From positions 1 to 52,654 of the forward strand of contig JBCBKU010000020.1 of assembly GCA_038521345.1 (NCBI GenBank): a DNA stretch of 52,654 nucleotides, in the 5' to 3' direction. The stretch comes from JBCBKU01 sp038521345. Its GTDB lineage: Bacteria > Pseudomonadota > Alphaproteobacteria > Rhodobacterales > Rhodobacteraceae. Shown piece by piece: positions 1 through 8,647 of the stretch; position 1 is the stretch's first letter, and each line of letters starts with the position of its first letter. The translations under genes were made by a program, and so were the position numbers. Below the pieces are notes generated by a model. The model was not told the DNA's origin. It ran no database searches and was given only the letters and a program-made list of their open reading frames with translations.

Positions 1-368
1 GTGCCGAGTTCCGGCGAGATCATCAGGGCAAAGTCCGATGAGATCTGGGTTCTGTGAGCAAGATCAAACGTTTCGAGCATGGGTCTCTCCGGAGTGGTCG
101 CGCACCTTGGGTGATGAACCAAGGTTAACCGTCAGTCTGGCCCGCAATCCAATCGGCTCCGCCAATTCTAAGCATTGGTCTTGCCAATGGGCACGCCATG
201 ACCCGTGGTTCTTGCCGTGCCGCAATCGCGGACGCGCGGACCCATGGACGCCTAAGTTTTCAGCGTCCTTGGGTCGCACTTCTGCACATAGAATGCACAT
301 AAACCGTGCGATACCGTCCGGAGAAACCGTCGATCTGGCGGTGGGTGGACGCGCACGGGACGAAAACG
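1..368. other. Non-coding leader before the first LysR gene
   Basis: No reading frame here has convincing coding character on either strand, and I see no RNA gene or strong hairpin. The stretch probably holds the promoter of the LysR regulator that starts at 369. The frame open from 306 runs into that gene but starts with a non-conserved 21-residue extension, so it is better read as leader. Confidence 0.4.
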
Positions 369-1244
369 ATGGAACTGCGACAGGTGCGCTATTTTCTGGC
401 GCTAAGCGAAACGCTGAACTTCACGCGCGCCGCTGAGCTATGCAACGTAACACAGCCGACCCTTACCCTTTCGATCAAGAAGCTCGAAGACGAATTGGGC
501 GGTCCAATGATCCAAAGGGAGCGCGGCAATACGCATCTCACGCAGTTGGGTGAGATGCTTTTGCCATTCCTGAAGCAGGTATTCGAGAGTTCTACTGCGG
601 CCACGGAATTGGCCCGTGAGATTGCAGAGGGGCGCCGCGTTCCGCTGAATTTCGGGATCTCCGACGTGGTGCCCAAAGCGGTCTTGATCGAACCGCTTCG
701 GTGTACCGCGCAGTCCTCCGAAGGTCTTGAACTGCATGTGGAAGGGGGGTCAGACCGTGATCTGGTATCCAAGCTGATCGGTGGCGGGCTGCATCTGTCG
801 CTCGTTGATCAGGCGGCGACAGACCCCGATCAGTTGCGTTTTCACCCGGTTTACCGCGAGTCTTTCCTGATCCTGATGCCGGAGACGGATCCCCTCGCCG
901 AAGGAAACGCCGTAGATCTTGAAGCGCTGGCCATGCGTCCATGGATCGAACTCGTCGGCTCTGAAGCCCACAAGACCGTGGCTGACCGTTTGCGGCAAGA
1001 GGATCCCGAGTGGGTGCCGCGGCATCGGGCAACACGTTCGATAGAAGCTCAGGTTCTCACCCAGGCGGGCATGGGCTTCACCTTGGTTGGCGCCAAGGAG
1101 CCGATCCTTTCGGGGCTGGTGACCCGGGATATGGCAGAGGCCGCACCTGAGAGAGTTGTGGGGCTGGCCGAGGCCCGGGGTCGGCCGATGTCCAGCACGG
1201 TGCAGGCCTTTGGCCGGCAGTTGCGGGCAATCTCCTACGCCTGA
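369..1244 (+). CDS. LysR-family transcriptional regulator
   Basis: This encodes a 291-residue DNA-binding regulator. Residues 1-60 form the LysR winged helix-turn-helix (MELRQVRYFLALSETLNF, then TQPTLTLSIKKLE), and residues about 90-290 form the periplasmic-binding-protein-like effector domain. I chose the ATG at 369 because the family normally begins with MELRQLRYF-type sequence; an upstream in-frame start at 306 adds only non-homologous residues. The gene converges with the peroxiredoxin gene on the other strand and overlaps its 3' end by 10 bases. Some LysR proteins with this N-terminus control oxidative-stress genes, so regulation of the neighbour is possible but unproven. The effector is unknown. 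Confidence 0.9.
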   Translation: MELRQVRYFLALSETLNFTRAAELCNVTQPTLTLSIKKLEDELGGPMIQRERGNTHLTQLGEMLLPFLKQVFESSTAATELAREIAEGRRVPLNFGISDVVPKAVLIEPLRCTAQSSEGLELHVEGGSDRDLVSKLIGGGLHLSLVDQAATDPDQLRFHPVYRESFLILMPETDPLAEGNAVDLEALAMRPWIELVGSEAHKTVADRLRQEDPEWVPRHRATRSIEAQVLTQAGMGFTLVGAKEPILSGLVTRDMAEAAPERVVGLAEARGRPMSSTVQAFGRQLRAISYA

Positions 1245-1891
1245 GCCGTCCCAAGCGCGGACCTCATCTCGTCGAGCATGTCCATGGGCTCAGGCCTTTC
1301 GCGTTGGTCGGGCATGCCAAAGACACGAAGGACCTGTCCGTCGCGTGCAATTCCAAAACCAGACGCGATGGGAAGGAACCCTGCGTTTGACCCGGATCGC
1401 TCGGCCAGATCGATCCCTTTCGACTTCAGAAACTCGCGCTCCTCGGGCGGCACCATGTAGAGACAGCCGAAACTCAGAGCCACGCCCATGTCGACGTCAC
1501 AGAGAATGGGAAATGGGGCGGCGTGGGTGTCCGCCGCCTGCTTTGCACGTCCGCCCACCTCTGGCGTGACCACGGCCAAGCCGATGCCAGCTTTGGCAAA
1601 CGCTTCTGCGGCCTCGACCAAGGCCCTGATCTGCTCGCTGCAATAGGGGCACCAGATCCCGCGTACAAAGACGACCACCAACGGACCCTTGCCGAGCAGC
1701 TCCTGGCTCGAAACCAGCGACCCATTCTGATCCGGCAAGACGAAGTCAGGGGCCTGGGCCCCGACGGGCACCCGGCGTTCCAACTGCTCAATCCGTTCCA
1801 GCAGGGCCAGAATGCGCGACTGGTGTCCGCCGAATACCGGATCCAGCTTTTGGGCAATTTCGGACAGCTTGTCCTTCAGACCTGTTGGCAT
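1235..1891 (-). CDS. Peroxiredoxin-like (AhpC/TSA family) protein
   Basis: This is a 218-residue thioredoxin-fold protein. After an N-terminal helical segment (1-40), it has the AhpC/TSA start APDFVLPDQNG (about 47-57) and a CPYC redox motif at 81-84 in the context RGIWCPYC. There is no signal peptide, so it is probably cytoplasmic. The CxxC resembles thioredoxin-like peroxiredoxins of the AhpC-TSA_2 type that reduce peroxides. The ATG at 1891 is preferred over one ten codons upstream because the extra residues are not conserved-looking. It converges with the LysR gene. The exact peroxidase substrate and reductant are unknown. Confidence 0.8.
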   Translation of the reverse strand: MPTGLKDKLSEIAQKLDPVFGGHQSRILALLERIEQLERRVPVGAQAPDFVLPDQNGSLVSSQELLGKGPLVVVFVRGIWCPYCSEQIRALVEAAEAFAKAGIGLAVVTPEVGGRAKQAADTHAAPFPILCDVDMGVALSFGCLYMVPPEEREFLKSKGIDLAERSGSNAGFLPIASGFGIARDGQVLRVFGMPDQRERPEPMDMLDEMRSALGTAQA

Positions 1892-2063
1892 GGTGGACCC
1901 CCTTACGCTTGTTCCTATCACAGTCTTGCCATTGGTAACCGACCGATCCCGATTTGTTGAAATAGTCGTTGCCTATGGAAGTGATGGGAAAGGTTAATTT
2001 CCCCTGCCGTGCGCCGTGGGCGATGGTCTCTCCAACACCTCAGCAACCTTCAGAGAGGCGTCG

Positions 2064-2424
2064 GATGAGCCGTCCCCACAAGACAGCGGTTTTGGCCAGA
2101 TCGGCCTTTGGCATCGGACTTGGCAGGGGGTGGAGCCTCGCCTGCGGACGAACGAACGGTGCGCATCACGGCATGATTGCGTTGCGTGCCAATTGTCAGG
2201 GTGATGTGCCGCCAGACGCGGCTGACCCGATGCTGGAAGCCACCAAGGCGCGTGATGCCGTCAAAGCGCATGTCAAACGCGTCGTCCTGCCGATCACACA
2301 ACGTGTCGCCAAGCCCGTCGCCGCGAAGCACCGGTCATGCATAGCCGCATTCTTCGGTTCAGACGCCGCCGAGAAGGCCGCGGACAGGCCGCGTGCCATC
2401 TGGGGGCGCTGGACGTCGGCCTGA
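2064..2424 (+). CDS. Small hypothetical protein, doubtful
   Basis: This is an open frame of 119 codons from an ATG at 2064. Its second half (about residues 55-115) has GC-rich third positions and an alanine/lysine-rich helical composition typical of a real protein. The first half is less convincing. I do not recognise a family. It lies just upstream of, and in a different frame from, the next hypothetical gene. The pair could be two small genes or the remains of one gene broken by a frameshift. Confidence 0.3.
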
Positions 2425-2467
2425 GGTTCGGCGCCGCAGAACGTTCTGAAAAAAGTGGAGAAAGAAT

Positions 2468-2875
2468 TTGGAGCCCTTTGATGCGAGCGCCGCCAAGGCG
2501 GCTGTCATGCCCGAGATCGAAGCCCTGGCTCGGGACCTGACCCACAAGACCCCGCTCAGCTTCATGCTGGAGGGTTACGGGTACGGAGCCCGGGTGTTCG
2601 CGATCAACAATGTCATCGCCCGGCACGTGCAGGATGCGGCGTTGGCCGAGGCCCGGTCTGTCGCGGCATTCGGCAGCGCCGCCGCGAGAATCTGGCTCAG
2701 CGATACACCGCACACACCCCTCGACACTGTGATCCGGGCCAGCCAGACCCAAGCGCTGCTGTTGCGTCATCTTCAGACCTCGCTGGAGGACAGCCGCGCG
2801 CGGATGGCGGCCATCCTTGAAACGCCGGACGCACTATGTGCGGCCGGGTCCATTTCCCCCCCGATCAGCAAATAG
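2468..2875 (+). CDS. Hypothetical helical protein
   Basis: This is a 135-residue protein of unknown family. A TTG start at 2468 is supported by a GGAG ribosome site at 2457-2460; no in-frame ATG lies upstream before a stop at 2447. The sequence is predominantly alpha-helical, alanine-rich and soluble, without signal peptide or cysteine motifs. It ends 9 bases before the cupin gene and is probably co-transcribed with it. Codon use fits the neighbouring genes. No function can be assigned. Confidence 0.55.
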   Translation: MEPFDASAAKAAVMPEIEALARDLTHKTPLSFMLEGYGYGARVFAINNVIARHVQDAALAEARSVAAFGSAAARIWLSDTPHTPLDTVIRASQTQALLLRHLQTSLEDSRARMAAILETPDALCAAGSISPPISK

Positions 2876-2884
2876 GAGCTTCCA

Positions 2885-3346
2885 ATGCTGAAAAAGACGA
2901 TCCTAGGCGCGTCCCTTACCGCGCTTCTCTCTCTGCCCGCCATGGCAGGCGAATGCCCTTCCGATCAGGTGTTGGAGACCGCCCGGCCTCTGACCGTGGG
3001 CCAGGGCCCCGGCTATGATGGGCGCGTGGCCGCGACCATCGACCTGACCGGATGGCGCGACATGGGCAACTTCATGCTGCGCACGCGTACACTCACGATC
3101 CCACCCCGGGGTGTCGTCGCAGAACACACCCATGATGACCGGCCGGCCATCGTCCATATCATCGCGGGTGAGTTGGTGGAGCACAACGCCTTCTGCGCGG
3201 AGCCTATCGTTCACAAGGCCGGCGACACGATTCCCGAATTCGGCGCCGGTCACCGCCACTGGTGGGAGAACCCCACGGATCAGCCTGTGATGGCGACGTC
3301 GTCTGACGTGGTGCCCTTTGAGGCTGCAAACGACGACAACATGTGA
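2885..3346 (+). CDS. Secreted cupin-domain protein
   Basis: This is a 153-residue exported protein. It starts with a Sec signal peptide (MLKKTILGASLTALLSLPAMA, cleaved near residue 22), followed by a single cupin barrel. Metal-binding-type residues appear as EHTHDDRPAIVHIIAGE (cupin motif 1) and GAGHRHWWEN (motif 2), so a periplasmic metal-dependent role is possible. An AGGAG-like site precedes the ATG. It follows the small hypothetical gene by 9 bases, and a strong hairpin follows it. The substrate is unknown; cupins range from enzymes to binding proteins. Confidence 0.8.
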   Translation: MLKKTILGASLTALLSLPAMAGECPSDQVLETARPLTVGQGPGYDGRVAATIDLTGWRDMGNFMLRTRTLTIPPRGVVAEHTHDDRPAIVHIIAGELVEHNAFCAEPIVHKAGDTIPEFGAGHRHWWENPTDQPVMATSSDVVPFEAANDDNM

Positions 3347-3355
3347 TCCCACGCA

Positions 3356-3386
3356 GGGCGCCATGGCTTTTTGGGGCATGGCGCCC
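3356..3386 (+). terminator. Hairpin after the cupin gene
   Basis: The arms GGGCGCCATG (3356-3365) and CATGGCGCCC (3377-3386) are perfectly complementary over 10 bp, with an 11-base T/G-rich loop. It lies 10 bases after the cupin stop codon. There is no U-run after the stem, so it may be a weak or Rho-assisted terminator. Nothing else was seen between it and 3573. Confidence 0.6.
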
Positions 3387-3573
3387 GGCCCGGGAAAAGA
3401 GCGGCATCTCGCGAGACTGGTTCATTCGCGCTTCTTTCCTCAGGCTCTCGCCGAAGACCGGACGCAGCCCGCCGGTCCGCGACCGCGGTTTCGCCTCCGA
3501 CTTCGGACGCTCCCCCAATTTACGCAGGTCGCACATCTTGTTGAAAGGTTCGCGGTCGGCCCCGAGGAAACGG

Positions 3574-4578
3574 TCACTTCGACTGGTTCAGGTCCGTTTT
3601 GGCCTGTGATGGCGTTTTGCCGGTCCAGCCTTGGAAGGCGCGATAGAATGAATTCGGGTCCTGGTAACCAAGAAGGAACGACACCTCATCAATGCTGAGA
3701 TCGTCCCGCTGCAAGTAAGTTTGGGCGAGGTTGGCCCGTGTCCGGTCCAGAACTCGAGAATAATTGGTGCCTTCCTTACTGAGTTCCCGTTGCAACGTCC
3801 GGCGGCTGATCCTGAGTTTTGAGCTCACGGCGTCGATCGAGGCGCTTCCGCTTGCGATCAGGTCGATCAAGGCGTTGCCCACACGCGCCTCAACCGTGCC
3901 GGCGTGGACGTTGTCGGCCAGAGCCTGCCTGAGCCGTGGCTCGTAAGCATCCCAAAGCGCGCTGCTTTCCGTTAGCAGGGGTAGACGGGCATCTTCTGGC
4001 GACAGGGACAACGAGATGGAATCGGCCAGTATGATCTGGCACCCGAGATAGTCGCTCAGGCTATCGATATGTGTCGTCGTTTCAGGAAGCGTGACGTCCA
4101 GAGGAACAATGCGCTGGGCGGTCGACACCCGGATCAGTTCGACCAAATAGACCATGTCGAATGCGGCCATCGAAGGAGGGACCGGAACTTCCGGATGCAG
4201 CGACTGCTTGGTGACCGTCAAACGGTCACCAAGGCTTTCGATGATGAGCCGCACCGGTGCGATCAAGGGTTTGTAGCGGGCCAGACGCTGCAGCCCCGTT
4301 TCAACATTAGGGCTGCAGGAAAACGCGATGATCTCGGGCACGATCTGGATATGGGCCGCCTCGCGCGCGAAGTGCAGGACGACGTCGTCGCGCCCGGATT
4401 CCACGGCGACCGCTTCCCAAATGGCATAATAGGTCTCGGCGTCCGCGCTTGCATTCGCGTCATCGAGAAAGTCGTCGCTTAGACCCGTGCGTCGGAGCAC
4501 CCGCTGCGGCGACACCTTCAGTATCGAACACGCCGCGATCAACGCCTTTGCGACAGGGTACTTCGCTGTTGCGGCCAT
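3574..4578 (-). CDS. AraC-family transcriptional regulator
   Basis: This is a 334-residue regulator. Residues about 15-200 match the 'arabinose-binding' type N-terminal sensory domain of the OruR/ArgR-like AraC group. The last 100 residues form the two helix-turn-helix AraC domain, ending with the signature SFLLGYQDPNSFYRAFQGW. The start at 4578 (MAATAKYPVAKAL) is chosen because the 27 codons upstream are arginine-rich and non-conserved. The gene is divergent from the iorA-like gene at 4756, separated by 177 bases, so it is a good candidate regulator of that operon. The inducer is unknown. Confidence 0.85.
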   Translation of the reverse strand: MAATAKYPVAKALIAACSILKVSPQRVLRRTGLSDDFLDDANASADAETYYAIWEAVAVESGRDDVVLHFAREAAHIQIVPEIIAFSCSPNVETGLQRLARYKPLIAPVRLIIESLGDRLTVTKQSLHPEVPVPPSMAAFDMVYLVELIRVSTAQRIVPLDVTLPETTTHIDSLSDYLGCQIILADSISLSLSPEDARLPLLTESSALWDAYEPRLRQALADNVHAGTVEARVGNALIDLIASGSASIDAVSSKLRISRRTLQRELSKEGTNYSRVLDRTRANLAQTYLQRDDLSIDEVSFLLGYQDPNSFYRAFQGWTGKTPSQAKTDLNQSK

Positions 4579-4755
4579 TCGTTTCCTCCGTTGACACCTC
4601 GTGCGGGCCCGAACGAGCCTTTGTCCAGATCGACGCGAGCGGATCACGCGCATTGGCACGATTTGTTAGACGGTTGGCGCGTTCTGCGAGTGTCTCCGGC
4701 CGCGATCAAGGCGTAAATGAAAAACAGGCCAGTGCGAGCAAGCGAGGATTGTCCA

Positions 4756-5217
4756 ATGAAGTTCACCGTAAACGGTGCACCAAAAGAGGTGGATGTCGAA
4801 GACGACATGCCGCTTCTATGGGTGTTGCGCGACGAATTGGGAATAACCGGTGTGAAGTACGGTTGCGGGATCGCGCAATGTGGCGCGTGCACCGTTCATC
4901 TGGACGGCTTCGCGGTTCGCTCCTGCCAGATCCCGGCAAGTGCGGTCGAAGGCAGCGACGTAACGACTATCGAGGGGCTAGGTACGCCAGATGCCCTGCA
5001 TGCCGTCCAGGAGGCCTGGATCGAACACCAGGTCGCCCAGTGCGGTTACTGCCAGTCCGGTCAGATCATGCAAGCGGCCTCGTTTCTTGAGGGGAACCCG
5101 GACCCCTCCGATGACGACATCGACGTGGTGATGAGCGGTAATCTGTGCCGGTGCGGGACCTATCCCAGGATCCGCGCCGCCGTCAAAACAGCCGCTGCCA
5201 AGTTGCGGGAGGCATAA
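4756..5217 (+). CDS. iorA: IorA-like [2Fe-2S] subunit of a molybdenum hydroxylase
   Basis: This 153-residue small subunit carries two [2Fe-2S] clusters. The plant-type cluster lies near residues 39-60 (YGCGIAQCGACTVHLDG), and the C-terminal helical cluster uses CGYCQSGQ and NLCRCGTYPRIR. It passes electrons from the molybdenum site of the IorB-like partner. The ATG at 4756 matches the family start (MKFTVNG); an upstream start at 4717 adds a non-conserved stretch. It is followed after 3 bases by iorB. Isoquinoline 1-oxidoreductase and related aldehyde oxidases share this layout, so the real substrate may be another N-heterocycle or an aldehyde. Confidence 0.88.
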   Translation: MKFTVNGAPKEVDVEDDMPLLWVLRDELGITGVKYGCGIAQCGACTVHLDGFAVRSCQIPASAVEGSDVTTIEGLGTPDALHAVQEAWIEHQVAQCGYCQSGQIMQAASFLEGNPDPSDDDIDVVMSGNLCRCGTYPRIRAAVKTAAAKLREA

Positions 5218-5220
5218 GCG

Positions 5221-7461
5221 ATGAGCCGAATTGGAAAAATCGCCCGCCGTACGTTTTTGATCGGTTCCGTGGCCGTGGCCGGGGGCGTTGCCTTCGGTGT
5301 CTACGCCGTGCGTCGACCCCATGCCAATCCTCTTTCCGAAGGCCTTGCGGAAGGAGCGGCCACGTTCAATCCATGGGTTCTCGTCGACAGCGAAAAGGTC
5401 ACGCTGATCACCCCGCACGCAGACAAGGGCCAGGGCGTGATGTCGGCCCAGGCCGCGCTGATCGCCGAAGAGCTCGATATCGAATTCGGTCAGTTCGAAA
5501 CCAGTTTTGGTGTCCCGTCGCCCGCCTATTGGAACCGCGGAATGGCAGAGGAAAGCGTGCCGTTTCCCGCAACCGATGACGGGTTCGCTGCCGAGACCAT
5601 GCGCGATGCGATGGGCGGGGTCATGAAGCTGTTGGGCATGCAGGTGACCGGCGGCTCGACCGCCATGGCCGACAGTTTCGACAAGCTCCGTCAGGCGGGA
5701 GCGGTGGCGCGCGAAACACTGAAGCTCGCAGCCAGCCAGCAAACCGGCGTTTCGGTGGATGATCTGACAACGGCCAACGGGGCGGTACAACTGCCGGATG
5801 GGTCGGAGATCAAGTATACCGAACTCGCCACCATCGCCGCCACGATCGATCCAGTGCAAAAGGTCACCCTCCGTGACCCAAGCCAGTGGCGCTTGATTGG
5901 CAAGCCGATGCAACGTCTTGATGTTGCGGCTAAATCGACCGGTGCTTTGCTCTATGGTGTGGACGTGACCGTCGACGGCATGGTCCACGCAACGGTGTGC
6001 ACGAACCCGCGAAAGGGTGGGGCGCTTAACAGCTATGACGCCAGTACGGCCGAAGCCATGCGCGGCGTGAAAGCTGTGGTCGAGATCACCAACGGCGTTG
6101 CCGTGGTGGCCGACAACACGTGGCGAGCGATCCAGGCTATGAACACAATCACCTTCGATTGGGGGCCCGCGCCGTATCCGCATGAACAAGCCGATCACTG
6201 GAAGACGCTGGAAGACAGCTTCACCGAGGACCGCCTCGACAGCACATGGCGGGATATCGGCGACGTGGACGTCGCCCTGACAGATGATGAGGTGTTCGAG
6301 GCCGAGTATCGTTCGCCATACGTCGCCCATGCGCCGATGGAGCCCCTGAATGCGCTGGTCTTGGTGGAAGATGACCGTGTCGAGATTTGGACGGGCCACC
6401 AGATCCCGCGGCAGATCCAGATCGAAGTTGGCAAGATCACCGGACACGATCCCGAACAGGTGACCTTTCACAATCAGTTCATGGGCGGCAGCTTCGGGCA
6501 CCGGCTCGAGTTTGAACATGTCAAACAAGCGACTGAGATCGCGAACCAGATGCGCGGTACCCCGGTCAAGATGACATACAGCCGGGAAGAGGATTTCGCC
6601 CACGACTTTCCGCGCCACATCGCGATGGGCCGGGGCCGGGGCAAGGTCGCGGATGGAAAGGTGGTCGCGCTGAGTCTCGACATCGCAGCACCCTCTGTGG
6701 TGACCTCTCAGATGAGCCGGATCGGCCTCTCGGTACCGGGCCCCGACACCCAGATCGTCGCGGGCGCCTGGAACAATCCATACGGCTTCGAAGGCTTCCG
6801 GATGCGTGGATATCGCGCCCCCGAGCTCGCGCCGACATCGTCCTGGCGCGCCGTCGGAGCACCTGGTGCCGGTTTCATCTTCGACACGTTCCTGGACGAA
6901 TTGATCCACGAGGCGGGCGCAGACCCGATGGAAGAACGGATCCGGCTTCTGGAACATGATGTTTCCAAGGCGGTGCTTGAAGTCGCCGCGGATCTGTCGA
7001 ATTGGGGCAGCGACCCGGGGCCGAACCGGGGCCGGGGCGTTGCCTTCATCGAGAGCTTCGGGGTGCCTTTTGCGGAAGTGATCGAGGTCACCAACACGGA
7101 CCGGGGCATCAAGATCGACAAGGTTGTCGCCGTCTGCGACGTGGGCACCGTGATTGACCCCGTTAACTTTGAGAACCTCGTTCAAGGCGGCGTGGTCTTC
7201 GGGCTGGGTCATGCGATCAATTGCGAGATCACCTATTCCGACGGAATTGCCCAGCAATCGAACTACCACGCCCATGAAGCGATGCGGATGCACCAATGCC
7301 CTGAAATCATCGTCAAAGGTCTGGAAAACGGAGATAAAATTCGCGGTATGGGTGAGCCGCCGGTACCACCCGCCGCACCGGCCTTGGGCAATGCGATTTA
7401 CGCCGCCACGGGGATGCGCATCCGGTCGTTGCCGTTCTGGAACCACATAGACTTCGTGTGA
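5221..7461 (+). CDS. iorB: IorB-like molybdopterin subunit, exported by Tat
   Basis: This 746-residue catalytic subunit belongs to the two-subunit (IorAB/PaoC-like) xanthine oxidase family. It has a Tat-type start (RRTFLIGSVAVAGG), placing the complex in the periplasm or at the membrane. Family features include QNPHV-equivalent segments, FMGGSFGHR (molybdopterin contact), RGYRAPELAP and the C-terminal GMGEPPVPPAAPALGNAI with the conserved catalytic glutamate. There is no FAD subunit; the diheme cytochrome encoded next probably accepts the electrons. The operon iorA-iorB-cytochrome has gaps of 3 and 10 bases. The cofactor would be molybdopterin cytosine dinucleotide, consistent with the mocA-like gene nearby. 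The substrate is not determined. Confidence 0.85.
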   Translation: MSRIGKIARRTFLIGSVAVAGGVAFGVYAVRRPHANPLSEGLAEGAATFNPWVLVDSEKVTLITPHADKGQGVMSAQAALIAEELDIEFGQFETSFGVPSPAYWNRGMAEESVPFPATDDGFAAETMRDAMGGVMKLLGMQVTGGSTAMADSFDKLRQAGAVARETLKLAASQQTGVSVDDLTTANGAVQLPDGSEIKYTELATIAATIDPVQKVTLRDPSQWRLIGKPMQRLDVAAKSTGALLYGVDVTVDGMVHATVCTNPRKGGALNSYDASTAEAMRGVKAVVEITNGVAVVADNTWRAIQAMNTITFDWGPAPYPHEQADHWKTLEDSFTEDRLDSTWRDIGDVDVALTDDEVFEAEYRSPYVAHAPMEPLNALVLVEDDRVEIWTGHQIPRQIQIEVGKITGHDPEQVTFHNQFMGGSFGHRLEFEHVKQATEIANQMRGTPVKMTYSREEDFAHDFPRHIAMGRGRGKVADGKVVALSLDIAAPSVVTSQMSRIGLSVPGPDTQIVAGAWNNPYGFEGFRMRGYRAPELAPTSSWRAVGAPGAGFIFDTFLDELIHEAGADPMEERIRLLEHDVSKAVLEVAADLSNWGSDPGPNRGRGVAFIESFGVPFAEVIEVTNTDRGIKIDKVVAVCDVGTVIDPVNFENLVQGGVVFGLGHAINCEITYSDGIAQQSNYHAHEAMRMHQCPEIIVKGLENGDKIRGMGEPPVPPAAPALGNAIYAATGMRIRSLPFWNHIDFV

Positions 7462-7471
7462 GGGCAGACAG

Positions 7472-8086
7472 ATGTTTCGGATAGTGTTGGTCGCCACGTT
7501 TGTTGCGATGCTCCCATCACTCGTGGTTTCTGCCGAAGGCGATGCCGTCATTGATCCCCCGCCCGAAGGCTCGGTCAGTCAGGCTCAGGGACTGGACGCT
7601 TGGTCGCGCATCTATGAGGTCGCGTCGCATCCGCGGTGTTCCAACTGCCATGTCGGGGCCAGCAACGTGCCGATGTGGTCAGGCCCCAGCTACGGTCGGA
7701 CCCGGCCGCATGGCATGAATGTTAATGCGGGCGAAAGCCGGATCGGTGCCGAGTTCGTCCCCTGTTCCGCATGCCACGCGGTTCGGTACGAGGGCGGCAA
7801 CGACCTTCCTCATATGGCCCCGCAGGTTGCGATGACCTGGCAATTGGCCCCGGTCGAAGCGGAATGGTTCGGCAAAACCTCGGTTGAGATTTGTCAGCAG
7901 CTCCGCGATCCGGATCGGAATGGTGGGCGGGATCACCTCGATCTTGCCGCGCATCTTGGCCACGACTTGATTCTGCATTGGGCGTGGTCGCCCGGTGGCG
8001 GTCGGGAACCGGCACCGTATTCGCTGCAAGAGCATGTGGACGACGTGCTGGCCTGGGGCGTGGCCGGGATGCCCTGTCCGGAATGA
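7472..8086 (+). CDS. Periplasmic diheme cytochrome c of the IorAB-like enzyme
   Basis: This 204-residue exported protein has a Sec signal peptide (residues 1-21) and two heme-binding motifs, CSNCH (56-60) and CSACH (about 98-102). It lies 10 bases after iorB in the same direction and is probably the electron acceptor of the molybdenum hydroxylase. It is not a typical class I cytochrome: long segments rich in W, H and P separate the hemes, and no clear C-terminal methionine-ligand motif was recognised. Its stop lies 3 bases from the converging mocA-like gene. Confidence 0.75.
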   Translation: MFRIVLVATFVAMLPSLVVSAEGDAVIDPPPEGSVSQAQGLDAWSRIYEVASHPRCSNCHVGASNVPMWSGPSYGRTRPHGMNVNAGESRIGAEFVPCSACHAVRYEGGNDLPHMAPQVAMTWQLAPVEAEWFGKTSVEICQQLRDPDRNGGRDHLDLAAHLGHDLILHWAWSPGGGREPAPYSLQEHVDDVLAWGVAGMPCPE

Positions 8087-8089
8087 TGC

Positions 8090-8647
8090 CTAGCGCGCGG
8101 CAAGATCGCCGGGCGTATCGACATCCTGCAAAAGGGCCGGATCGGCCAGAACCAACTGGCTTTGCGGAAGATCCCGCAAAAGCATGCCCGCGCCGCGATC
8201 ACCGGCGAGGCCCGCGATTCTGCCGTACCACGGCCGCGGAAAACAGACGGGCGGCAGAATGTTGGCTCCATCATAGGCTGCGCTGGGCGTGCTTGGGCTG
8301 GCTCTTGCCAGAACGTTGCGCATCAGGGCGGGAGTCACACCCGGCATATCACCCAATATGATCAGCACTCGGTCGGCGCCCAACCGCATGGCTTCGGCCA
8401 GTCCTGCGCGAAGACTGTCGGATTGTGTGTTCGTCTCGGCCGCCGGGGCGACGATTGTGAAGCCGCTTAGGTGCCGTGCCACCTGATCGGATCTCACAAC
8501 TGCGATCAGATGGTCCGGGGCGAGTGTTGTGGCGGCGTCGGCGGCATAGGCGATCACGGGGTTGCCATCATATGGCGCCAACAGTTTTTCATCCGGGCCA
8601 AAGCGGCGGGAATGGCCCGCCGCAAGCAGAATGGCCGCCGTCGTCAC
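8090..8647 (-). CDS. mocA: MobA-like NTP transferase (molybdenum cofactor cytidylyltransferase)
   Basis: This is a 185-residue cytoplasmic nucleotidyltransferase. The N-terminal LLAAGHSRRFG is the nucleotide-binding loop of MobA/MocA proteins, and ILGDMPGV is the metal-binding segment that follows. MocA adds CMP to molybdopterin to make the dinucleotide cofactor of xanthine-oxidase-family enzymes, which suits the two such enzymes in this window. Its start overlaps the xdhC-like stop by 4 bases, so the two are translationally coupled. A guanylyl (MobA) specificity is less likely in this context but not excluded. Confidence 0.82.
   Translation of the reverse strand: MTTAAILLAAGHSRRFGPDEKLLAPYDGNPVIAYAADAATTLAPDHLIAVVRSDQVARHLSGFTIVAPAAETNTQSDSLRAGLAEAMRLGADRVLIILGDMPGVTPALMRNVLARASPSTPSAAYDGANILPPVCFPRPWYGRIAGLAGDRGAGMLLRDLPQSQLVLADPALLQDVDTPGDLAAR

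Noticed and set aside
38..436. 132-codon open frame at the window start
   Set aside because: It overlaps the LysR start in another frame and has poor composition.
4978..7551. 857-codon open frame on the minus strand
   Set aside because: It lies opposite iorA and iorB, has histidine/arginine/glycine-rich mirror composition and matches no family; it is a shadow of the GC-rich coding strand.
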